The translations under genes were made by a program, and so were the position numbers. Under the pieces are notes generated by a model. It ran no database searches, had not been told where the DNA came from, and saw only the letters and a program-made list of their open reading frames with translations. Of a DNA stretch of 18,556 bases, positions 14,154 to 18,556 are shown piece by piece. Each line of letters starts with the position of its first letter. The stretch's first letter is position 1. The stretch covers positions 1 through 18,556 of the forward strand of contig JAHFGU010000014.1 in NCBI GenBank assembly GCA_023247285.1, written 5' to 3'. This stretch comes from Candidatus Omnitrophota bacterium. Lineage in GTDB: Bacteria > Omnitrophota > Koll11 > Aquiviventales > Aquiviventaceae.

Positions 14154-16762
14154 AGTGGTTGCGTTCGGTTGAGGCGAATGGCAAACCCCACGTCAGCCCG
14201 CTCCTCACCTGCCCCCACAGGGACATCGAGGATCTCAGGAGAAGCCGGCGCGTAGCCTGTCGGAAGATCGGCCGCGTAGAGCTGCACCGTATACGCAGCC
14301 GGCAGCAGCTCGTCGAACCGGAACAGGCCCTCTGCATCGGTGCGCCGGAACTGGTTTCCCGGCTGCAGGACGACCGCGACGCCTTCCAGCGGCTCCTCGG
14401 TCTCTTGAAACGTGCCGTCGGCATTCTCATCGATAAACACGCGACCCTCGATCGACGCCACCTGCAGCAACGGAAACTCCGCCCGCACCCGCTCAGAACG
14501 CTTCACCGGCACGCGGCGCGTGTGGTCCGGTAGCGCCCACCCGACCGGCAGGCTGCCCGGATCCACCGTGACGATCGTCGTGCCAGGGGCGATGCGGACA
14601 AAGCTGAACCGGCCGTCGGGTGCGGTCACCGCGGTCCGGGCATCCGCCAATCGCACCGTAAGGCCTTCGACGCCGGGTTCGCCGGGCGCCAGGATGCCGT
14701 CGTGATTGAGATCCTGTCCGATCCGCCCTTCCAGCCGGCCAAATGCGGGCGCGGTCATGAGCCCGAAATAGCGCGAGATCAGGAAGAACACGGACCAGTC
14801 GTGCGGCCCTCGCCCCCGTTCGGTGCCGAGATCGTAGGTGTTGACGCGATATTCAGCGGTCAGCGCCATGTCCTCGAACCATTGCACGCGGGCGCCGAGG
14901 GAGCCGGAGAGCGTATCCACCCCCCGGCTGCCCTCGGTCGCGTTGCGGGTGTAGGCGGTGTTGAGATAGAGACCCAGATCCCGCCGCAGCTGGTAATTCG
15001 CCGTGAAGGACGTCGTGGACGCCAGCATGTCCTCCTCGGTCTCCAGCGAGTCGACCCGGAGCTGGTGGCTGAGAAAGAGGCTCGAACCGCCCGGGAAACC
15101 TTTGAAGAGCGAGCCGCCGACTTCATGCGCGTCGGAGTTCGACCCGGCGGGCTGAAGATTCTGGCTGAACTGGTAGTTGAGCAGCAGGCGCGTATCCAGG
15201 ACGAAGGGGCGGATGTAGTCGACGCGGCTGACATGCGAGCGGTTGCTGGACGGCGCGTTCGGGCCCGAGGGGTTGCCGAGGTTGTCGGTGAAGCTCAGCG
15301 TCACCGCCTGGTCGCGCGGTAGGCCCATCTGCGTGCTGAGCGTCCACGCCAGGTTCTGCTGCGTGATGGCCGCGGGATCATCCGACACATTATCGCGGAA
15401 GCGGGCGAGGTTGCCGAACACCGACCAGCGGTCGGTTAGGCGGTAGCCGGCGTTCAGATTCCATCCGGCGAAATCCTGATACACCGCGGGGTTGCCGATC
15501 GAGGCGTACTGATCGCCGACGAACTCATACGTGTACCGCAGCTGGCCATGCGCCCCGCGCCAGGCCGCCTCGCCGCGCAGGTTCCAATCCGAGATCGGCT
15601 CGTCCGGCGCGCGGTCGAGGTCATAATGGGCGTGCGCCGCCTGGCCCGAAAGGGTCAGCGGGCCCCAGGGCTGCAGCACGGTTTCGCCGAAGGTGATGAC
15701 GTTGTGCCGCGGGATATCGCCGGTGCCTCGCAAGGCTTCCAGGTCCGCCTCGTTTTCGGTGAAGAAGACCGCGCTGCGCAGCCGCAGCCAGTCCAGCGGC
15801 GCCACCTCTTCCTGGACTTCGTAGAGCGAGCCCAGGAAGGTGCCCGATCCCGCGGTGCCGGAGACCACGTTGTCCGTCCACCCGGCCGCGACGGTGGTTG
15901 CGTGCCGGTCGCTCCAGGCCTTGCGGGTTTTGATGCCCCGCAGCTGGTCGGTTTGGCCGCGCAGGGGCGTGAGCCCGGTTGCTTGCTCGAAGAGGCCGAC
16001 GAAGAGGTCCGGGCGAGTGAAATCCAGGTAGGCGTAGTCATTCCGGAACGTCCCGCTCAGATCTTTGCGGCTGTAGTAGCCGAGGACGTCAAAATCGCCC
16101 GCGGAGCCGGATGTCGATAACACAAGCTGCCGGTCCGGAGGTCCGATCCGGGGATCGAGGTAGGAATACGACACGGTGTTGTGCAGATCGAGCGAAGGCC
16201 GCGCGCTCTCTGGGACGCCCTCAGGGACGAGCGGGGCGGCTTCTGCTTGCCGGGCCAGCGCGTGCTGCGCTTCCTCTTCCTGCAGCTCCTCCGCGCTTTT
16301 CTCAACAACGTAGCTGCGGAATGGCGGCGCGGCCGGCGCAGGGATTCCCGGAGCCGGCTGGCGCGCGCGCGGCGGCGATGCCGGCACCCGTGCAGCGGCG
16401 GGAACCGATCCGGCGGCGCGCGCCAGCGCCTGATCCATGGCCGCCTGCCGGTGTTCCTTCAGCGCTTGAATCATGGCCTCGTCCATGGCCGCATCGCGTT
16501 GCTGGACGGGCGGCGGAGGCGCAACGGCATTCTTGCGCCGCTCGATCAGCGCAAGATATGCTGCGGCCTGCGCATCGCCAGGGTCGTCGCGGAGCGTGCT
16601 GCGGAACACGCGAGCCGCATCGTCCCATGCCTCTGCGTCGTAATAGGCCTCGCCAATCTCAAAGCGCTGCCGGAGCTCGAGCCGGCGGCGCGGCTCATCC
16701 GCCCACGCTGACGGTGCGGCGAGCAGCACACCTATAAGGCACCAGCGTAATGGTAAGCACAT
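14150..16762 (-). CDS. Large outer-membrane usher-like beta-barrel with TPR-like N-terminus and two SdrD-B-like domains
   Basis: The protein has 870 residues. A signal peptide (about 1-21) precedes a TPR-like helical segment (about 25-78; GEAYYDAEAWDDAARVFRSTLRDDPGDAQAAAYLAL). A charged and Pro/Ala-rich stretch follows (about 80-188). Next comes a long region of alternating amphipathic strands (about 190-668), rich in Tyr, Phe and Trp, as in a large outer-membrane barrel. Two SdrD-B/Cna-B-like domains close the protein: 676-765 with QDLNHDGILAPGE and 769-865 with IDENADGTFQETEE, both of the calcium-loop pattern DxNxDGxxxxxE. The neighbours are a PapD-like chaperone and two subunit-like proteins. 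This suggests a secretion platform analogous to a fimbrial usher, whose C-terminal domains these could mimic. No standard usher signature is visible, so an adhesin-type barrel is the alternative. Confidence 0.75.
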   Translation of the reverse strand: MCLPLRWCLIGVLLAAPSAWADEPRRRLELRQRFEIGEAYYDAEAWDDAARVFRSTLRDDPGDAQAAAYLALIERRKNAVAPPPPVQQRDAAMDEAMIQALKEHRQAAMDQALARAAGSVPAAARVPASPPRARQPAPGIPAPAAPPFRSYVVEKSAEELQEEEAQHALARQAEAAPLVPEGVPESARPSLDLHNTVSYSYLDPRIGPPDRQLVLSTSGSAGDFDVLGYYSRKDLSGTFRNDYAYLDFTRPDLFVGLFEQATGLTPLRGQTDQLRGIKTRKAWSDRHATTVAAGWTDNVVSGTAGSGTFLGSLYEVQEEVAPLDWLRLRSAVFFTENEADLEALRGTGDIPRHNVITFGETVLQPWGPLTLSGQAAHAHYDLDRAPDEPISDWNLRGEAAWRGAHGQLRYTYEFVGDQYASIGNPAVYQDFAGWNLNAGYRLTDRWSVFGNLARFRDNVSDDPAAITQQNLAWTLSTQMGLPRDQAVTLSFTDNLGNPSGPNAPSSNRSHVSRVDYIRPFVLDTRLLLNYQFSQNLQPAGSNSDAHEVGGSLFKGFPGGSSLFLSHQLRVDSLETEEDMLASTTSFTANYQLRRDLGLYLNTAYTRNATEGSRGVDTLSGSLGARVQWFEDMALTAEYRVNTYDLGTERGRGPHDWSVFFLISRYFGLMTAPAFGRLEGRIGQDLNHDGILAPGEPGVEGLTVRLADARTAVTAPDGRFSFVRIAPGTTIVTVDPGSLPVGWALPDHTRRVPVKRSERVRAEFPLLQVASIEGRVFIDENADGTFQETEEPLEGVAVVLQPGNQFRRTDAEGLFRFDELLPAAYTVQLYAADLPTGYAPASPEILDVPVGAGEERADVGFAIRLNRTQPL

Positions 16763-16786
16763 TTGATATGTCCAACGAATGCGGAG

Positions 16787-16817
16787 AAAAAAAGAGGGAG
16801 GGCATGCGACCTCCCTC
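16787..16817 (-). terminator. Rho-independent terminator after the chaperone gene
   Basis: On the minus strand, arm GAGGGAGG (16817-16810), an 8-base loop and arm CCTCCCTC (16801-16794) run into TTTTTTT (16793-16787). It lies 26 bases after the chaperone stop and only 24 bases before the ATG of the outer-membrane gene. It should therefore end, or partly attenuate, transcription between them. Confidence 0.85.
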
Positions 16818-16842
16818 CCTGCGTGTTGTCCGAGATGCGCCC

Positions 16843-17604
16843 TTAGGGAACGGTGAACTCGCGCTCTCCGACCAGGAGGTACTTCGTGCCGTAATCGATC
16901 TCGACTTTCACGTGATAGCCCCCGGCGGGGAGCGGGTCCAACGGCGCATGAAAGGTGCGCACCGTGCCAGGCAGCACCCCGAGCCGCTCCGGATTGAAGT
17001 CGCGCTGGGCCACCTTGGCCTGGCGCGCGTCGAAGATCTTCACGCGTCCCGTGGGCCTGAAGAGGGCGTTGCCATCGTTGCGGACTCCGACGAGGATGTC
17101 CGACGGCGCAGCCGTCAAATCAGCAAGCGAGGCCGCATAGGTATCCGTGCCGGTGATCGTCACCTGCGTGAAGGCGCCGATCCGGAAATTCACGTTGAGC
17201 CCGGGCTGGGCGTACGAGGGCAGCGTCTCAAAAAACACCATGGCATAGTGGCCGCCGCGGCTCTCCGGCGGCGCGGCCACGCTGACGCGCACGTCCTGCC
17301 CTTCCCCCGGCGCGAGGTCGAGTTCTTGCGGCACGACGCGGATCCAGGAGGCGCACGACCATGGGGCGCTGCCCGCCTCCGGGAAGTCGCTGGTGCCGTC
17401 CGGCAGGAACGCCACGTCCGTCAGGTAGGTGCGGATGTGGACCGGCTGGTCTGAGCGATTAGCGACGCGCACGGTGCGGCCGCGCTGCTTGCCGGCGGGG
17501 ACCGCCAGCTCGATCCGGGAGGGCTCGACTCCGAAACTGAACGCCTCGGCCCGCGGTGCAGCGCCCAGCCAGAACGCCGCAAAAAGTGCCAGGCACTTTG
17601 TCAC
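16843..17604 (-). CDS. PapD-like periplasmic chaperone (fimbrial-chaperone type)
   Basis: The protein has 253 residues: a signal peptide (about 1-21) and two Ig-like domains. The first (about 22-127) has FGVEPSRIELAVPAGKQRGRTVRVANRSDQPVHIRTYLTDV and ends in the strand GGHYAMVFFETLP. The second (about 135-253) contains TGTDTYAASLADL, DILVGVRNDGNALFRPTGRVKIFD and a final GEREFTVP. The first-domain pattern (basic-strand SRIEL, ARNRS-type turn, late hydrophobic strand) resembles PapD/fimbrial chaperones, which donate a strand to secreted subunits. The usual conserved basic pair is not obvious, so it is a distant member. The start is a GTG overlapping the previous stop (GTGA). Its position directly after two subunit-like genes supports the chaperone role. 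Confidence 0.72.
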   Translation of the reverse strand: MTKCLALFAAFWLGAAPRAEAFSFGVEPSRIELAVPAGKQRGRTVRVANRSDQPVHIRTYLTDVAFLPDGTSDFPEAGSAPWSCASWIRVVPQELDLAPGEGQDVRVSVAAPPESRGGHYAMVFFETLPSYAQPGLNVNFRIGAFTQVTITGTDTYAASLADLTAAPSDILVGVRNDGNALFRPTGRVKIFDARQAKVAQRDFNPERLGVLPGTVRTFHAPLDPLPAGGYHVKVEIDYGTKYLLVGEREFTVP

Positions 17605-18125
17605 AACAGCTCCGTGAAGGTGAAGCGGATGGTCGTTTGGTAGATGCCGCTGGGCTGCTGCTCGGGGATGCGCAGGCGGTAGCGGAAGCGTAGCCGCACC
17701 GGCGTGCCGCCGGCTTCGTCCGGCCCGCTCATATAGACCAGGTCAGGCGTCAGGCTGAATGGCGTGAACGCATTCCGATGCGCCATGGTGCCGCGGCCGG
17801 TCGTGTCGATCAGCTCCCATTCGAACCGCTCGAGTGGAATCGTCGCAGCACCAGAGCTCAGCGGCTGGAGCACCTGGATCTTGAGATACCATGCGCGACC
17901 GTCGCTCGAGGCGCAGGTCAGCTCATTGTGGTGCGTCCCGAATTGGGCCAGCACCTGCTCCTGGTCAAGCTGCATGACGCCGAAGGCGATGGGCCGAAAA
18001 TCGGTGGACAAGGTCACGGCTGCAGCCGCCGGTCTTGCAAGCGGCAGGGCGAGCAGCATGGCCGCGGCACAGAGTGGTAACCGCATCCTCGGTGAGGCGC
18101 CGCCGGCGACAGGTGGTCGCATCAT
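17601..18125 (-). CDS. Secreted subunit-like beta-sandwich protein, paralog 2
   Basis: The protein has 174 residues. The likely signal peptide is residues 14-36 (MRLPLCAAAMLLALPLARPAAA) behind an extra 13-residue start, or translation begins at Met14. The mature domain (about 37-174) starts with VTLSTDFRPIAFGVMQLDQ. It contains CASSDGRAWYLKIQ, FEWELIDTTGRGTM, DLVYMSGPDEAGGTPVRLRFRYRL and the closing IYQTTIRFTFTELL. It is clearly paralogous to the gene upstream. The pattern (one domain, strong last strand, G-x-Y before it) is like spore coat protein U/fimbrial-subunit folds, but I cannot assign a family. The ATG overlaps the upstream stop (ATGA), and the stop overlaps the chaperone GTG. Three genes are therefore chained. 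Confidence 0.7.
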   Translation of the reverse strand: MMRPPVAGGASPRMRLPLCAAAMLLALPLARPAAAAVTLSTDFRPIAFGVMQLDQEQVLAQFGTHHNELTCASSDGRAWYLKIQVLQPLSSGAATIPLERFEWELIDTTGRGTMAHRNAFTPFSLTPDLVYMSGPDEAGGTPVRLRFRYRLRIPEQQPSGIYQTTIRFTFTELL

Positions 18126-18556
18126 GGAATCTCCGCCATCGTGAACAGGATTTGGCCGATGTAGGTGCCGGCGGGGGCATCAGCCGGCGCCGTGAGGCTG
18201 TACTGGAACCGCAGGCCCACCGGCGCCCCGGCCTGCTCGTTGTCGCCCTGGCTCGCGTAGACCAGCACCGGCTGATCGGCAAAGGGCTGGAAATCGCGGG
18301 CGAGCCCTGCACTGCCGCGCGCCTCGACCAGCTTCCACTTCAAGCTGCCGGGCGGGAGCGCGTAGGCGCTTTCGAGATGTTTGAGGGAGAGGAGCTGCGC
18401 CTTGAGGTACCACGGCCGGCCGGTATTCGAGCGGCACCGGACTTCGTGGAAGTAGCGATCGCGCCCCAGGACGATCGTGGCGCTGGGCGTGACCTGGCCG
18501 AACGCCAGGTGGGGATTGTCGATGGAGAGCAGAAAGACCTGGGCGACTTCAACCGT
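18122..18556 (-). CDS. Secreted subunit-like beta-sandwich protein, paralog 1, partial (N-terminus off the right edge)
   Basis: The frame is open from the window edge, with 144 visible residues and no start or signal peptide. The visible part reads VEVAQVFLLSIDNPHLAFGQV, then VRCRSNTGRPWYLKAQLL, LKWKLVEARGSAGL, PVLVYASQGDNEQAGAPVGLRFQYSL and a closing AGTYIGQILFTMAEIP. It aligns with the next gene along its length. Shared marks are GRxWYLK, LVYxS, PVxLRFxYxL and the final GxYxxxIxFTxxE. A Cys in the R-C-R-S position matches TCASS in the paralog. It is likely an exported surface subunit served by the PapD-like chaperone; the operon promoter must lie outside the window. Confidence 0.7.
   Translation of the reverse strand, partial: TVEVAQVFLLSIDNPHLAFGQVTPSATIVLGRDRYFHEVRCRSNTGRPWYLKAQLLSLKHLESAYALPPGSLKWKLVEARGSAGLARDFQPFADQPVLVYASQGDNEQAGAPVGLRFQYSLTAPADAPAGTYIGQILFTMAEIP

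Overview
The window is about 18.5 kb of GC-rich, densely packed bacterial DNA, with nearly every gene on the minus strand. The organism is a diderm: there are predicted outer-membrane beta-barrels, secreted proteins with signal peptides, a lipoprotein and type II secretion-type pseudopilins. The gene mix resembles uncultivated PVC-type lineages such as Candidatus Omnitrophota. That placement is an inference from gene style, because no marker gene is present. I see no rRNA, tRNA, CRISPR array or transposase.

Region 1 (1-5358, minus strand) is an apparent operon. It starts with a ROK-family regulator, followed by a membrane-anchored coiled-coil protein with a FlgT_C-like end. Next come gspF and three pseudopilin genes resembling gspI, gspJ and gspK; gspK runs off the left edge. 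No secretion ATPase or major pseudopilin lies in the window. A 177-bp foldback element sits exactly at the gspF/gspI junction. It carries the gspF stop codon and the only standard start codon of gspI.

Region 2 (5359-7983) opens with back-to-back promoters for the ROK gene and for a plus-strand outer-membrane barrel. The barrel gene converges on, and overlaps by 7 bp, a minus-strand sugar-binding lipoprotein of an ABC importer. A second inverted repeat lies upstream of the lipoprotein gene.

Region 3 (7984-13819, minus strand) is a carbohydrate locus read from one good sigma70-type promoter. Its order is two ABC sugar permeases, a secreted DUF5060/GH5-like glycosidase, a secreted CBM9-like protein, and two tandem paralogous secreted beta-sandwich proteins. 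The lipoprotein of region 2 follows. Together they look like extracytoplasmic binding, cleavage and uptake of a glycan. The transporter ATPase is not encoded here, and the ROK regulator is a plausible controller.

Region 4 (13849-18556) holds a small plus-strand secreted protein with its own promoter and a surface-structure cluster on the minus strand. The cluster order is two paralogous secreted subunit-like proteins, a PapD-like two-domain chaperone, a rho-independent terminator, and an 870-residue outer-membrane protein. That last protein has a TPR-like start, a large barrel and two SdrD-B-like domains. The cluster resembles a chaperone-usher pathway built from unusual parts and is the best candidate here for an undescribed system.
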